A DNA stretch of 64,000 nt from Campylobacter lari subsp. concheus (GCF_008245025.1 NZ_CP043426.1:992001-1056000), one strand, 5' to 3'. Numbered from the stretch's first letter, positions 33,286 through 43,958 are shown. Numbers and translations are program-made. Notes: generated from the sequence alone by a model not told the origin.

Positions 33286-34401
33286 ATGAAAAAAATTAGT
33301 ATAGCTATATTATCTGTCATAGCTTGCAATATTATACAAGCAAAAGAGATTAACATAGGTGTGGTTTTACCTCTAACCGGCTCAACTGCAGCATATGGAC
33401 AAAGTGCTTTAGATGGAGTGAAAATTGCAAATTCTATGAAAAACACTCTAAGTAATGGAGATAAAGTAAATTTAGTAGTAGTAGATACAAAAGGTGATAA
33501 AATAGAAAGCGCAAATGCTAGCACAAGATTAGTTTCACAAAACAAAGCTTATGCACTAATTGGTGAAATGCTAACAGCTAATACTTTACAAGTGATAAGA
33601 ATTGGCGAAGAAAAAAAGATTCCAGTGGTTGCTCCTGCAGCTACTGCTGATAAAATTTTAAATAAAAAATTATATGCAAGTAGAGTTTGCTTTATGGACA
33701 GTTTTCAAGGCTCATCTTTAGCTAATTATGTAAAAAATAAACTAAACTATACTAAAGCCGTGATAATTAGTGACCAAAGCACGGATTATTCTTTGGGTTT
33801 AACTAGAGCCTTTGAAAAAGAATTTAGCAAACAAGGTGGAAAAATTTTAGATAAATTTAGAATCACAGCAGGCGATAAAGACTTTAAAGCTATTCTTTCA
33901 CAAATTAAAAATTTAAAACCTGATTTTATTTATCTTCCAGTATATTATACCGAAGCTTCTTTATTTGCACGCCAAGCAAAAGCAATGGGTATAAATATTC
34001 CTATGGGTTCAGCAGATGGAGTTGCTGATGAAACTTTTATTAATTTAGCTCAAGATGCTGCAGAAGGATATTTATTTACTGATAGTTTCGATTATAATAA
34101 TCCACCAACACAACTTTCAAAAGACTTCATACTAGCTTATGAAAAAGAAAAACAAAACAAAGAAGTTCCAAATTTTACAGCTATGGGTGCAGATGCTTAT
34201 TTTGTGATTTTCGAAGCTATGCAAAAATGCGTTAATGATTTTAACAGCGAATGTATCAATAACAATATCCACGCTACTTCAAATTTTGAAGGTGTCAGTG
34301 GAGTAATTAGTATTGATAAAACAGGTAATGCAACACGTTCAATTGTTATAAAATCAATAGAAAATCAAAAACAAGTTTATAAAGATATGATTCTTCCATA
34401 A
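33286..34401 (+). CDS. livK: Branched-chain amino-acid ABC transporter, periplasmic binding protein LivK
   Basis: A 371-residue paralogue of livJ, ten bases downstream, with its own signal peptide (residues 1-19). Conserved cysteines occur at the same places as in livJ: in R-V-C-F-M-D and the later K-C-V ... S-E-C-I pair, likely disulfides. Together with LivJ it would feed the same LivHMGF permease. Assignment of J versus K follows the C. jejuni order Cj1019c then Cj1018c. AAAGG precedes the start. Confidence 0.92.
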   Translation: MKKISIAILSVIACNIIQAKEINIGVVLPLTGSTAAYGQSALDGVKIANSMKNTLSNGDKVNLVVVDTKGDKIESANASTRLVSQNKAYALIGEMLTANTLQVIRIGEEKKIPVVAPAATADKILNKKLYASRVCFMDSFQGSSLANYVKNKLNYTKAVIISDQSTDYSLGLTRAFEKEFSKQGGKILDKFRITAGDKDFKAILSQIKNLKPDFIYLPVYYTEASLFARQAKAMGINIPMGSADGVADETFINLAQDAAEGYLFTDSFDYNNPPTQLSKDFILAYEKEKQNKEVPNFTAMGADAYFVIFEAMQKCVNDFNSECINNNIHATSNFEGVSGVISIDKTGNATRSIVIKSIENQKQVYKDMILP

Positions 34402-34423
34402 ATAAAAAATTTTAAGAGGTTCA

Positions 34424-35320
34424 ATGGATAGTTCTTTAATTTTACAGCAAATTGTAAACGGTTTTAGCTTAGGCAGTATGTATGCACTTATTGCCATAGG
34501 CTATACCATGGTCTACGGTGTTTTAAGATTGATCAATTTTGCACATGGTGATATCATGATGGTAGGTGCATACTCAGCTTTATTTTGTGTCACAAGCATG
34601 AATGTGCCTTTTTTAGGAGCTCTTTCTTTAGCTATGTTATTTGCAGCAGCTTTAGGTATAGCTATTGATAAAGTAGCTTATAAACCTTTAAGAAAAGCAC
34701 CTAGAATTTCTTTACTTATCACAGCCATAGGTATAAGTTTTTTAATACAAAATGTGTTTAATGTTTTATTTGGCTCAACACCAAAGTATTTTCCTGTACC
34801 AAGTTATCTTGAAACAGTGATTAATTTTAATAATATCAGCATTAGTATTAATAGTATTTTAGTGCCTATTTTGACATTTTTTATACTATTAGTGGTTTTA
34901 TTTATACTTTATAAAAGCAAATATGGCATTGCTATTAGAGCTTTAGCTTTTGATATTCATACTGTAAATTTAATGGGAATTGATGCAAATCGTATTATTG
35001 CTATTGTATTTGCATTAGGCTCAGCTTTAGCTGCTATTGGTGGTATTTTTTGGGCTGTTAGTTATCCTTCTGTTGAACCTAGCATGGGAACCCTTATAGG
35101 ACTTAAGGCATTTGGTGCTGCTGTTTTAGGTGGTATTGGCTCGGTTGCCGGAGCGGTTTTAGGTGGTTTGATTATAGGATTTACAGAAGTTGTTGTAGTT
35201 GCTATTTTCCCCGATCTTTCTGGTTTTAAAGATGCTTTTGCGTTTATCTTTTTAGTATTGATTTTGCTTTTTAAACCAACCGGAATTTTGGGTATAAATT
35301 TTGAAAAAAGTAGGTTTTAA
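34424..35320 (+). CDS. livH: Branched-chain amino-acid ABC transporter permease LivH
   Basis: A 298-residue inner-membrane permease with about eight hydrophobic segments. Family marks are the opening I-V-N-G-F-S-L-G-S-M-Y-A-L-I-A-I-G, N-F-A-H-G-D and the ATPase-contact loop R-A-L-A-F-D. AAGAGG precedes the ATG. It pairs with LivM to form the channel. The last codons overlap nothing, and livM begins two bases later. Confidence 0.95.
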   Translation: MDSSLILQQIVNGFSLGSMYALIAIGYTMVYGVLRLINFAHGDIMMVGAYSALFCVTSMNVPFLGALSLAMLFAAALGIAIDKVAYKPLRKAPRISLLITAIGISFLIQNVFNVLFGSTPKYFPVPSYLETVINFNNISISINSILVPILTFFILLVVLFILYKSKYGIAIRALAFDIHTVNLMGIDANRIIAIVFALGSALAAIGGIFWAVSYPSVEPSMGTLIGLKAFGAAVLGGIGSVAGAVLGGLIIGFTEVVVVAIFPDLSGFKDAFAFIFLVLILLFKPTGILGINFEKSRF

Positions 35321-35321
35321 G

Positions 35322-36353
35322 ATGGTTGCAAGAAAAATTATACATTTAAGTTTTTTTATCATAGCACTTGCTTTTCTTTTTATATCTCCTTATTTTTTCA
35401 ATGATTATAAAATAGGAATTTTAAGCAATATTGCTATTTTTGTTATCTTAGCAGTAAGCTATAATCTTATCAACGGGGTTACAGGACAATTTTCACTAGA
35501 ACCAAATGGCTTTGTAGCTATAGGAGCCTATGTTGCAGCTTTAGTATTACTTACAAGTGAAAGCAAAATCGACCAGTTTTCTTTAGAAGATCCAAGTAGT
35601 TTTATTTTGATGATTCATTCACCGAGTTTTATTGTGGCTTTAATTGCTGCTGGACTTTTTGCTATGCTTTTATCTTTAATTTTAGCTTTTGCAGTATTTA
35701 GAGTTAGAGGGGATTATTTAGCTATTGTAACACTAGGTTTTGGTATCATTATTAAACTTATGGCAATTAACTTTGCTTCTGTTACAAATGGCTCTTTAGG
35801 TTTAAATGATATTCCTAAACACACTACTTTATACTGGAGTGGTGGGATTGCCATATTTTCAGTTATTATCATCTTAAATATTGTTAGCTCAAAATTTGGT
35901 AGAGCTATGAAAGCTGTAAGAGATGATGAGGATGCAGCATTAGCAATGGGTATAAACACCTTTAATATTAAAACCTTAGCCTTTAGCACTTCAGCGTTTT
36001 TAGAAGGTGTCGGGGGAGGCTTGCTTGCTTGTGCACTAGCTTCAGTTTCACCTGAGCAATTTGACTTTTTATTTACCTTCCAACTTTTAATCATCATTGT
36101 TTTGGGTGGTTTAGGCTCAACTACTGGTGCTATTATCGGAGCTATTTTAGTAATAGGTGGAAGCGAGTATTTAAGATTTTTAGATGAAAGTATGAATATT
36201 TTTGGTTATGAAACTCCTGCTATGCCTGGTCTTAGAATGGTTGTATTTTCCATTGTATTGATCTTGGTAATGCTTTTTGCAAGAAAAGGAATAATGGGAG
36301 ATAAAGAATTAACAGATATTTTATTTAAGTTTTCTAAAAGGAAGAAAAAATGA
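35322..36353 (+). CDS. livM: Branched-chain amino-acid ABC transporter permease LivM
   Basis: A 343-residue permease. The start is the ATG at 35322; a TTG at 35301 would add seven codons inside livH and lacks a ribosome binding site. About ten hydrophobic segments, the R-V-R-G-D-Y-L-A-I-V-T-L-G-F-G motif and the contact loop A-V-R-D-D-E-D-A-A are typical. It is longer than LivH, with an extra loop around residues 85-105. Its stop overlaps livG by four bases. Confidence 0.94.
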   Translation: MVARKIIHLSFFIIALAFLFISPYFFNDYKIGILSNIAIFVILAVSYNLINGVTGQFSLEPNGFVAIGAYVAALVLLTSESKIDQFSLEDPSSFILMIHSPSFIVALIAAGLFAMLLSLILAFAVFRVRGDYLAIVTLGFGIIIKLMAINFASVTNGSLGLNDIPKHTTLYWSGGIAIFSVIIILNIVSSKFGRAMKAVRDDEDAALAMGINTFNIKTLAFSTSAFLEGVGGGLLACALASVSPEQFDFLFTFQLLIIIVLGGLGSTTGAIIGAILVIGGSEYLRFLDESMNIFGYETPAMPGLRMVVFSIVLILVMLFARKGIMGDKELTDILFKFSKRKKK

Positions 36354-37120
36354 TTTTAGAACTTAAAGAAATTCATAAAAATTTTGGTGGAGTTAGCGCC
36401 ATAACAAATACCTCATTTGCCATTAAAGAAAGTGAAATTTTTGGACTTATAGGCCCAAATGGCGCAGGAAAAACCACACTATTTAATATTATTACAGGAA
36501 ATTATAAGCCAAGCAGTGGGGAAGTCTTTTTTCTAGGAAAAAAAATTGATCATTTAAAACCACACAAAATAGTTCATCTGGGTATAGCAAGAACTTTTCA
36601 AAACATCAGACTTTTTTCAAGCATGAGTGTTTTAGAAAATGTATTGATTGGTTTTGATAAGAGTATTAAATATAATATTTTTGAAGCCTTTTTACATCTT
36701 GGAAGATTTTCTAAAGCAGAAAAAAATGCAAAAAAAGCAGCTTATGAAATTTTAGAACAACTCAATATTGCTCATTTAGCTGATGAAAAAGCTACTAGTT
36801 TAAGCTATGGTCAGCAAAGAAAAGTTGAAATAGCAAGAGCTTTAGCAACAAATCCTAAACTTTTATTGCTAGATGAACCTGCAGCAGGTATGAATTCTAC
36901 AGAAAGTGATGATTTGGCTGAGTTAATTTTCAATATAAGAGATAACAAAAAAATTAGTGTTTTACTTATAGAGCATGATATGAAATTTGTAAATAAACTT
37001 TGCGATAGAGTTATGGTGCTTGATTACGGTAAGACTATTTTTGAGGGAAAACCAAACGATGCGGTGCAAAACCCTGAAGTAATTAGTGCATATTTGGGAG
37101 ATTTTAATGCTAGTAGTTAA
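36350..37120 (+). CDS. livG: Branched-chain amino-acid ABC transporter ATPase LivG
   Basis: A 256-residue ATPase with Walker A G-P-N-G-A-G-K-T-T, signature L-S-Y-G-Q-Q-R (LSGGQ variant with Tyr, usual for LivG) and Walker B L-L-L-L-D-E-P-A-A-G. The A-R-T-F-Q-N-I-R-L-F block is the LivG hallmark. Overlaps livM by four bases upstream and livF by 14 downstream. Confidence 0.95.
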   Translation: MILELKEIHKNFGGVSAITNTSFAIKESEIFGLIGPNGAGKTTLFNIITGNYKPSSGEVFFLGKKIDHLKPHKIVHLGIARTFQNIRLFSSMSVLENVLIGFDKSIKYNIFEAFLHLGRFSKAEKNAKKAAYEILEQLNIAHLADEKATSLSYGQQRKVEIARALATNPKLLLLDEPAAGMNSTESDDLAELIFNIRDNKKISVLLIEHDMKFVNKLCDRVMVLDYGKTIFEGKPNDAVQNPEVISAYLGDFNASS

Positions 37121-37802
37121 AGATTTACATGTTTATTATGGTTTGATTGAAGCTGTTAAAGGTATTGATTTTACTATAAAAACAGGAAGTATAGTTAGCT
37201 TAATAGGCTCAAATGGCGCAGGAAAAACCTCAACACTTAATGCTATGCTAAATTGTGTTAAAAAAACTGGTGAGGTAACTTTTTTGGGTTATGACACCCA
37301 AAGACATTTACCGTACACTCTAGTTCAAAAAGGTATCGCCTTAGTACCTGAGGGAAGAAGAGTTTTTATCAATCTTACCATAGAAGAAAATTTAAAAATT
37401 GGTGCTTTTAATAATGCAGAAAATTATGAGCATTTAAAAAATCAAATGTATAGGCTTTTCCCAAGATTAAAAGATAAAAAAAATGCCCTTGCAGGAACTC
37501 TAAGTGGCGGAGAAGCTCAAATGCTAGCTATCTCAAGGGCACTCATGAGCGAGCCAAAACTTTTAATGCTTGATGAGCCTTCATTGGGTCTTGCTCCAAA
37601 AATAGTTGGAGAAGTTTTTGATATTATAGTCAAATTAAAAGAAGAAGGAATTACCATTTTATTGGTGGAACAAAATGCATTTTCAGCTTTAAAAATTAGC
37701 GACTATGCTTATGTTTTAGAAAATGGTAAAATTGCTATGCATGCACCCGCAAAAGATCTTATCGGCAATGATGAGATTAGAAAAAAATACCTTGGAGCTT
37801 AA
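37107..37802 (+). CDS. livF: Branched-chain amino-acid ABC transporter ATPase LivF
   Basis: A 231-residue ATPase starting at the ATG at 37107, with GGGA eight bases ahead; an earlier in-frame ATG at 37086 would add seven residues before the usual L-x-V-K-D-L-H-V-Y-Y-G beginning and is less likely. Walker A G-S-N-G-A-G-K-T-S, signature L-S-G-G-E-A-Q and Walker B L-L-M-L-D-E-P-S-L-G are intact. Last gene of the liv transporter; ccsBA follows three bases later. Confidence 0.94.
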   Translation: MLVVKDLHVYYGLIEAVKGIDFTIKTGSIVSLIGSNGAGKTSTLNAMLNCVKKTGEVTFLGYDTQRHLPYTLVQKGIALVPEGRRVFINLTIEENLKIGAFNNAENYEHLKNQMYRLFPRLKDKKNALAGTLSGGEAQMLAISRALMSEPKLLMLDEPSLGLAPKIVGEVFDIIVKLKEEGITILLVEQNAFSALKISDYAYVLENGKIAMHAPAKDLIGNDEIRKKYLGA

Positions 37803-37805
37803 TTC

Positions 37806-40800
37806 ATGAAAAAACAACTTTTAGCTTTTGGGGATATAAAAATTTCTATTTTTTTGTTTTTAATTTTTGCCCTATTTTGCGCCTTGGCTACTTTCATAGA
37901 AAGTGCTTACAATACACCAACAGCTTGGGCGATGATCTATGGCTCTTCTTGGTTTGGCTTTATACAACTCATACTAGGGATTAATCTTTTAGTAGCTCTT
38001 TTTAAATACAAAATGTTTAATAAGAAAAAAATACCACTTTTAATCTTTCATGTCTCATTTTTATTTATATTACTAGGCTCAGCGATGACTAGATATATGG
38101 GATTTGAGGGAAATTTACACATTAGAGAAAATGAAAAAAACAACATCATTGAAACTTCAAAAAGTTATATTTACATAGCAACCTTAAAAGATGATAAAGT
38201 ATATAGTGCTTCAAAATCTGAATATATCGCGACCCTGCCTTTTGCAAATGATTTTTCATTTGATTTAATCTTGCCTGATGAAAAAGCTCAAATTGCATAT
38301 GAAAATTTAATCTTAGATGCAAAAGAAGTTTATATTGATGATAACAATTCTGCTCCACTTTTATCCTTAATGCTTTCACAAAATAACGAGTCTAAAGAAT
38401 TGCTTTTTAAAGCAGGGGATGTTGAAAATATCAATGGTATTAATATAGCATTTTTAAATGACTCTGTTTCAAGTCCTTATATAAAAATCGATAAAGATTT
38501 AAAACTTAGTGCTGATTTTGATTTAAAATACATGTCAATGAGTGATGGCAAAGAAAATATTTTAAAAGCAAATCAAAAAGCACAAGCTAAAGATTTAAGA
38601 TTGTATTCTTTCAATGATATTAATTTAGTGGTTAAATTTGCTTCCTTGCATGGTAAAAAAACTTTAGAAGGTATCAATCAAACTCAAGATGAAAGTTTTT
38701 TTACTTGGTTTAAAAATAGTTGGATAGAGCTAGGACGCAATGCTTTAATTTCTTTATTTGGCGAGGCAAAATACTGGAATAATTCTTTATTGAATAATTT
38801 CAAAGACTTTGCACAAAGCACTAAATATATGCCAACCCAACTTTCAGATAATGCTATTAACGCTTTAAAATTAAAACTAAGTTACAAAGGAGAATCCAAA
38901 GAAGTTTTCCTAATAGAATACAACTCACCTATTCGCATTGATGTAGCAGGTCAACCTTTCTTTTTAAGATGGGGTCCTAAAGGAATAGAAATGCCATTTG
39001 AAATGTACTTAAAAGACTTTGAATTAGAACGCTATCCTGGTTCGATGTCGCCTATGTCTTATGCAAGTTATGTAGAAATTGATAATGCTAACAAGAAACT
39101 AGAATATAAAATTTTCATGAATAATGTTTTAGATTATCAAGGTTATAGATTTTACCAAAGCTCGTACGATCAAGATGAACTTGGTACCATACTTTCAGTC
39201 AATAAAGATCCGGGTAAAATTCCTACATATATAGGATATTTTTTACTCACACTAGGAATGTTTTTAAATATTTTAAATCCTTATTCAAGATTTAGAACCT
39301 TAGCTAAATTAATCAACCAAGACACCTTGAAAAAAACAAGTGCTATTTTGGCTTTTATATTAGTTTTGTTTGCGAATCAAAATACTTATGCAAATGAGCC
39401 TATTAAGGTAGATGAAGCACACGCTAAAGAACTTGCTTCTTTGATAGTACAAAAGCCTGATGGCAGAATGGTTCCTTTTAATACTTTAGCCATAGAAGTT
39501 TTAGAAAAAATTCACAAAACAACAACCTTCCAAGGACAAAGTGCTGAAGCAACAATCATATCAATGATTTTTGATGGTAGCGCATGGTATGATAAAGATA
39601 TTATTTTTATGCCAAGCAGTCGTTTAGTTAATGAAGAAATTTCTAAAATTTTAGAGATTGAGCCTAGAGCCTATACTAGTTTTAAAGATTTTTTCACTAC
39701 AGATTCATATAAATTACAAAAATATGTAGAAAATGCTAATAGAAAAAATCCAAACCGCAGAAGTGTTTTTGATAAAGAAATCATTAAGCTTGATGAAAGA
39801 GTTAATATTGTAAATTTAATTTTCTCAGGTGATATTTTTAGATTTATTCCTTTGCAAAATAGCACAAACAATCAATGGGTAGCACCGCGTGAAGCTTATA
39901 TAGGATTAAAAGGTGAAGAAAGCGCAGAAGTTAAAAGTATTTTAGAAAACTATTTTAATGCAGTTAGTAATTCCATTATGCATAATAACTGGAATGAAGC
40001 AACTAAAAACTTAAATACTATTAAAAATTACCAAGAAAAATACGGCCATGAAGTTATGCCTAGTGCTAAAAAAATTAGCACAGAAATCTTTTTCAATAAA
40101 AGTCAAATTTTTGTAAATCTTACCCCTCTTTATCTTTGTGCTGGATTTTTGCTTTTAATTATAGTTTTTGTTAAGATGTTGCTGCCAAAAATCCGCATTG
40201 ATTTTATTTTTAAATGTGTTTATGTGTTTAACATTGTGGCATTTTTCATCCATACTTTAGGTTTAGCTCTGCGTTGGTATATAGCAGGTCGTGCGCCATG
40301 GAGCAATGCTTATGAGAGTATGGTTTATATAGCTTGGGCTTTATCATTATCTGGAATTTTCTTTTCTAGAAAAAGCCCTATTGCGCTTTCTTTAACTTCT
40401 ATTTTAGCAGGAGTTACTTTAGGTGTAGCTCATCTTAGTCAAATGGATCCACAAATTACCAACCTAGTTCCTGTGTTACAATCATACTGGTTAACTATAC
40501 ATGTTTCAGTGATTACTGCTAGCTATGGGTTTTTAGGACTATGTGCATTATTAGGTATATTTGTACTTGTTTTACTATGCATGCTAAAAATCAATGGTAA
40601 ACATAATGAAAATATTTTAAGAAATATTACAGAAGCAACAAGAATCAACGAAATGGCCATGATCTTAGGACTTTGCTTGCTTACAGTTGGAAATTTCTTA
40701 GGTGCTATATGGGCAAATGAAAGCTGGGGAAGATATTGGAGTTGGGATTCCAAAGAAACTTGGGCTTTAATAAGTATTTTAGTTTATGCAGCTATTTTAC

Positions 40801-41036
40801 ACATTAGAATGGTACCAAAATGGGCAAATCAATACACTTTTGCAGTTTGTTCTATGTTTGCATACTGGGTGATTATTATGACTTATTTTGGAGTAAATTA
40901 CTTTTTAACTGGTATGCATTCTTATGCAGCAGGAGATTCAGTAAAAATTCCTGATTATGTGTATTGGGGATTTTTATTTATGGTAGCATTAAGTATAGCA
41001 AGTTATTTCAAAAAATCTTATGCAAAAAAATTATAG
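37806..41036 (+). CDS. ccsBA: Fused cytochrome c synthetase CcsBA (system II)
   Basis: A 1076-residue membrane protein that exports haem and attaches it to apocytochromes c in the periplasm, required for the many c-type cytochromes including the bc1 complex. The N-terminal half is the ResB/CcsB part (three helices in about residues 10-100, then a large periplasmic region and another helix near 475). The C-terminal 320 residues are the CcsA/ResC part, with the tryptophan-rich haem-handling segment W974-G-R-Y-W-S-W-D-S-K-E-T-W986 between membrane helices. Fused forms are typical of epsilonproteobacteria. Spacing to livF (three bases) suggests readthrough from the liv operon, as in C. jejuni Cj1013c. 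Confidence 0.95.
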   Translation: MKKQLLAFGDIKISIFLFLIFALFCALATFIESAYNTPTAWAMIYGSSWFGFIQLILGINLLVALFKYKMFNKKKIPLLIFHVSFLFILLGSAMTRYMGFEGNLHIRENEKNNIIETSKSYIYIATLKDDKVYSASKSEYIATLPFANDFSFDLILPDEKAQIAYENLILDAKEVYIDDNNSAPLLSLMLSQNNESKELLFKAGDVENINGINIAFLNDSVSSPYIKIDKDLKLSADFDLKYMSMSDGKENILKANQKAQAKDLRLYSFNDINLVVKFASLHGKKTLEGINQTQDESFFTWFKNSWIELGRNALISLFGEAKYWNNSLLNNFKDFAQSTKYMPTQLSDNAINALKLKLSYKGESKEVFLIEYNSPIRIDVAGQPFFLRWGPKGIEMPFEMYLKDFELERYPGSMSPMSYASYVEIDNANKKLEYKIFMNNVLDYQGYRFYQSSYDQDELGTILSVNKDPGKIPTYIGYFLLTLGMFLNILNPYSRFRTLAKLINQDTLKKTSAILAFILVLFANQNTYANEPIKVDEAHAKELASLIVQKPDGRMVPFNTLAIEVLEKIHKTTTFQGQSAEATIISMIFDGSAWYDKDIIFMPSSRLVNEEISKILEIEPRAYTSFKDFFTTDSYKLQKYVENANRKNPNRRSVFDKEIIKLDERVNIVNLIFSGDIFRFIPLQNSTNNQWVAPREAYIGLKGEESAEVKSILENYFNAVSNSIMHNNWNEATKNLNTIKNYQEKYGHEVMPSAKKISTEIFFNKSQIFVNLTPLYLCAGFLLLIIVFVKMLLPKIRIDFIFKCVYVFNIVAFFIHTLGLALRWYIAGRAPWSNAYESMVYIAWALSLSGIFFSRKSPIALSLTSILAGVTLGVAHLSQMDPQITNLVPVLQSYWLTIHVSVITASYGFLGLCALLGIFVLVLLCMLKINGKHNENILRNITEATRINEMAMILGLCLLTVGNFLGAIWANESWGRYWSWDSKETWALISILVYAAILHIRMVPKWANQYTFAVCSMFAYWVIIMTYFGVNYFLTGMHSYAAGDSVKIPDYVYWGFLFMVALSIASYFKKSYAKKL

Positions 41037-41048
41037 GAAAGTTTTTAA

Positions 41049-41474
41049 ATGAATAATTCTCTTTTTATATTTTTGATTATTGTTTTAGTTATTGTTATTA
41101 TACTTGGAATTCTTTTGGTTTTATTTTTTACACATAAAGATAAAAACACAAATAAATCAAATATCACTAAAACTCCAAAAATAATTAGCATTGAAGATTT
41201 TATATCTAAAGCCAATGATGCAAAAAATTCTCAAGAAATTCAAGCTTTAATTTTGCAGTTTTTAAATTCACAAAAATTAAAATCTAATCCAAAAGATAGC
41301 ACCACCAAAAGAAAACTTGATTTTATTAGTGCTATTTCAGCAAATACCAATGCCACTCCTAAGAATATTTCGTTTTTAAATAATGAATTAAAAAAAAGAT
41401 ATAAAACTTTAAAAAGCGAAATAGATGCTTATGAGCAAATAGGTTTAGCAAAAAGAAAAATGAGACAATCTTAA
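41049..41474 (+). CDS. Single-helix membrane protein, unknown function
   Basis: A 141-residue protein: one very hydrophobic N-terminal helix (residues 4-27), then a lysine-rich charged cytoplasmic domain, predicted mainly helical. No recognisable motif. It lies 12 bases after ccsBA and ten bases before lepA, so it is most likely part of one transcription unit. Similar small single-helix proteins sit at the same place in relatives (Cj1012c by my recollection). Confidence 0.6.
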   Translation: MNNSLFIFLIIVLVIVIILGILLVLFFTHKDKNTNKSNITKTPKIISIEDFISKANDAKNSQEIQALILQFLNSQKLKSNPKDSTTKRKLDFISAISANTNATPKNISFLNNELKKRYKTLKSEIDAYEQIGLAKRKMRQS

Positions 41475-41484
41475 GGTTTTTTTG

Positions 41485-43275
41485 ATGAAAAATATTAGAA
41501 ATTTCTCTATTATAGCTCATATTGATCATGGAAAAAGCACATTAGCCGATAGAATCATCAGTGAGTGTGGTGCAATTAGCGATAGACAAATGAGTGCTCA
41601 AGTAATGGATACTATGGACATAGAAAAAGAGCGTGGTATAACTATAAAAGCTCAATCTGTGCGTTTAAAATATAAACTCAATAACGAAGAATATGTATTA
41701 AATTTAATAGACACTCCAGGTCATGTTGATTTTTCCTATGAAGTAAGTCGCTCTTTGGCAAGTTGCGAAGGGGCTTTACTTGTTGTTGATGCTTCACAAG
41801 GAGTAGAAGCTCAAACTATAGCTAATGTTTATATAGCCTTAGAAAATAATCTTGAAATCATACCGGTGATAAATAAAATAGATCTTCCTTCAGCTGATAT
41901 AGAAAAAGTTAAGCACGAAATAGAGCATATTATAGGCATTGATTGCTCTAATGCAATTTGTGTTAGCGCAAAAACAGGTGTAGGTATAAAAGAACTCATA
42001 GAAACCATTATCACAAAAATTCCTGCACCAAAAACCGATGATGAAGCACCTACTAAAGCTTTAATCTATGATTCTTGGTTTGATAATTATCTTGGAGCTT
42101 TAGCTTTGGTTAGAATTTATGAGGGAAATATAGCTAAAAATGATGAAGTTTTAGTTATGAGTACAGATAAAAAACATCTTGTACAAGATCTTTTTTACCC
42201 TCATCCATTAAGCCCTATAAAAACCAAAAAATTAGAATCGGGTGAAGTAGGTGTTATCGTACTTGGACTTAAAAATGTTGCTGATGTCCAAGTGGGCGAT
42301 ACCATAACACTAACTAAAAACAAAGCAAAAGAAGCCATTGGTGGTTTTGAAAAAGCTAAAGCTTTTGTTTTTGCAGGATTATACCCTATAGAAACAGATA
42401 AATTTGAAGATTTAAGAGATGCTTTAGATAAATTAAAACTCAATGATAGTTCTATTACCTATGAACCCGAGACATCTCTAGCTTTAGGATTTGGTTTTAG
42501 AGTTGGTTTTTTAGGCCTTTTACATATGGAGGTTATTAAAGAAAGACTTGAGCGTGAGTTTAACCTTGATTTGATTGCTACTGCCCCAACTGTTACTTAT
42601 GAAATTTATCAAACCGATGGAGAAGTTTTAAAAATTCAAAACCCAAGTGAGCTACCACCAGTAAATAAAATCGACCATATAAAAGAACCTTATGTAAAAG
42701 CAACCATCATAACTCCAAGTGAATATTTAGGAAATTTAATCACTCTTTTAAATCGCAAACGTGGTATGCAAGTTAAGATGGATTATATCACTCCTGAGCG
42801 TGTTTTACTTGAGTATGATATACCTTTAAACGAAATCGTTATGGACTTTTACGATAAACTCAAATCACTCACTAAAGGCTATGCTAGTTTTGATTATGAG
42901 CCTATTGAATTTAGAGTGGGTGATCTTGTAAAGCTTGATATTAAAGTAGCTGGTGAAAATGTCGATGCATTGAGCATCATAGTGCCAAATGAAAAGGCGC
43001 TAAGCAAGGGTAGAGAACTAGTAAAAGCAATGAAAGAAATCGTCCCAAGACAGCTTTTTGAAGTTGCCATCCAAGCAAGCATTGGAAATAAAATCATCGC
43101 AAGAGAAAATGTAAAATCTATGGGTAAAAATGTAACCGCAAAATGCTATGGTGGGGATATTACTAGAAAAAGGAAACTTCTTGAAAAACAAAAAGAAGGT
43201 AAAAAAAGAATGAAAGCTATCGGCAAAGTACATTTACCTCAAGAAGCATTTTTAAGTGTTTTAAAAATAGACTAA
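41485..43275 (+). CDS. lepA: Elongation factor 4 (LepA)
   Basis: A 596-residue translational GTPase that back-translocates or frees stalled ribosomes. I take the ATG at 41485, eight bases after AAGG; an overlapping TTG one codon earlier is possible. The G motifs are intact: A-H-I-D-H-G-K-S-T at residues 10-18, D-T-P-G-H-V-D-F, and N-K-I-D-L. The long C-terminal LepA domain ([20 protein letters not shown]) is present. A strong terminator follows. Confidence 0.96.
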   Translation: MKNIRNFSIIAHIDHGKSTLADRIISECGAISDRQMSAQVMDTMDIEKERGITIKAQSVRLKYKLNNEEYVLNLIDTPGHVDFSYEVSRSLASCEGALLVVDASQGVEAQTIANVYIALENNLEIIPVINKIDLPSADIEKVKHEIEHIIGIDCSNAICVSAKTGVGIKELIETIITKIPAPKTDDEAPTKALIYDSWFDNYLGALALVRIYEGNIAKNDEVLVMSTDKKHLVQDLFYPHPLSPIKTKKLESGEVGVIVLGLKNVADVQVGDTITLTKNKAKEAIGGFEKAKAFVFAGLYPIETDKFEDLRDALDKLKLNDSSITYEPETSLALGFGFRVGFLGLLHMEVIKERLEREFNLDLIATAPTVTYEIYQTDGEVLKIQNPSELPPVNKIDHIKEPYVKATIITPSEYLGNLITLLNRKRGMQVKMDYITPERVLLEYDIPLNEIVMDFYDKLKSLTKGYASFDYEPIEFRVGDLVKLDIKVAGENVDALSIIVPNEKALSKGRELVKAMKEIVPRQLFEVAIQASIGNKIIARENVKSMGKNVTAKCYGGDITRKRKLLEKQKEGKKRMKAIGKVHLPQEAFLSVLKID

Positions 43276-43298
43276 ATCCCTAGTTTAGAACTAGGGAT
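43276..43298. terminator. Bidirectional terminator after lepA
   Basis: A perfect 10-bp inverted repeat (43276-43285 with 43289-43298), loop of three, adjoining the lepA stop. The convergent gene ends at 43307. Confidence 0.82.
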
Positions 43299-43306
43299 AT
43301 ATAAAT

Positions 43307-43930
43307 TTATGCATTGATATCTAAAGAATTTCCACCCAATTCATTGATTTTTTGAGTTACTTTTTCGATAGCTTTATCAATTGTTTCATAGCTGATATCA
43401 GGAAGTTTGCCACCCCACATTTTTTCCGCTTGCGCAAATCCTGCTTTTAGACCTTCTAAACCTTTTTGAAGTTTTTCCATATCATCACCAGCCCCATTAA
43501 TAACAAAATCAGCCAATCTTTGAGATGTTTTTGCTACACCAAAATACCCATCTTCCCCAATAAGCTCTTTTGCCTCATCAGCATTTAAACTAAGTATATC
43601 TTTGCCTTCATATCCTATGGCTTTAAAATCTACATTTGATAAAATAGCTGTTAAAGAATCCTTAGACTGAGCTCCTTGAAAAATCCCAGCTTGAGATAGA
43701 CCATTAGATGAACTCATACTAAATGCTTGTTGCATAAAACTCATGGCATAAAGCTCTGTTATGCCTTTTCCGCCTATGCTAGCAAGCTTACTAAGCTTAT
43801 CCTCATCAATATCTTTTGTGCTATTAGCGCTTTTAGTATTGGCATCCTCAAGCTTAGTATTCGAATCAGCCTTCCTATTGCTAATCTGTTGTGACTCCAC
43901 TGCCACACGTGAATACGAATTTATTTGCAT
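43307..43930 (-). CDS. Uncharacterised soluble protein with sigma-28-like promoter
   Basis: A 207-residue protein without signal peptide or membrane helix. The first 50 residues are rich in Ser, Thr, Asn, Lys and Asp and look disordered. The C-terminal 90 residues (G-Y-F-G-V-x-x-T-S-x-R-L-A-D-F followed by G-G-K-L-P-D-I-S-Y-E-T) form a conserved domain that I recall as DUF5610-like, in proteins sometimes labelled hydrogenase-4 component G. Nothing else points to a hydrogenase. The promoter has TAAA-N15-CCGAT spacing, as in FliA-regulated genes, so it may be a flagellum-coexpressed or flagellum-secreted protein. AAGGAGCAAGG precedes the ATG. Convergent with lepA. Confidence 0.65.
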   Translation of the reverse strand: MQINSYSRVAVESQQISNRKADSNTKLEDANTKSANSTKDIDEDKLSKLASIGGKGITELYAMSFMQQAFSMSSSNGLSQAGIFQGAQSKDSLTAILSNVDFKAIGYEGKDILSLNADEAKELIGEDGYFGVAKTSQRLADFVINGAGDDMEKLQKGLEGLKAGFAQAEKMWGGKLPDISYETIDKAIEKVTQKINELGGNSLDINA

Positions 43931-43958
43931 CCTTGCTCCTTTTTTTGTGGGTTTGTAA

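Noticed and set aside
35714-36097. 127-codon minus-strand frame inside livM
   Set aside because: Antisense shadow of a confident membrane protein; lacks any domain.
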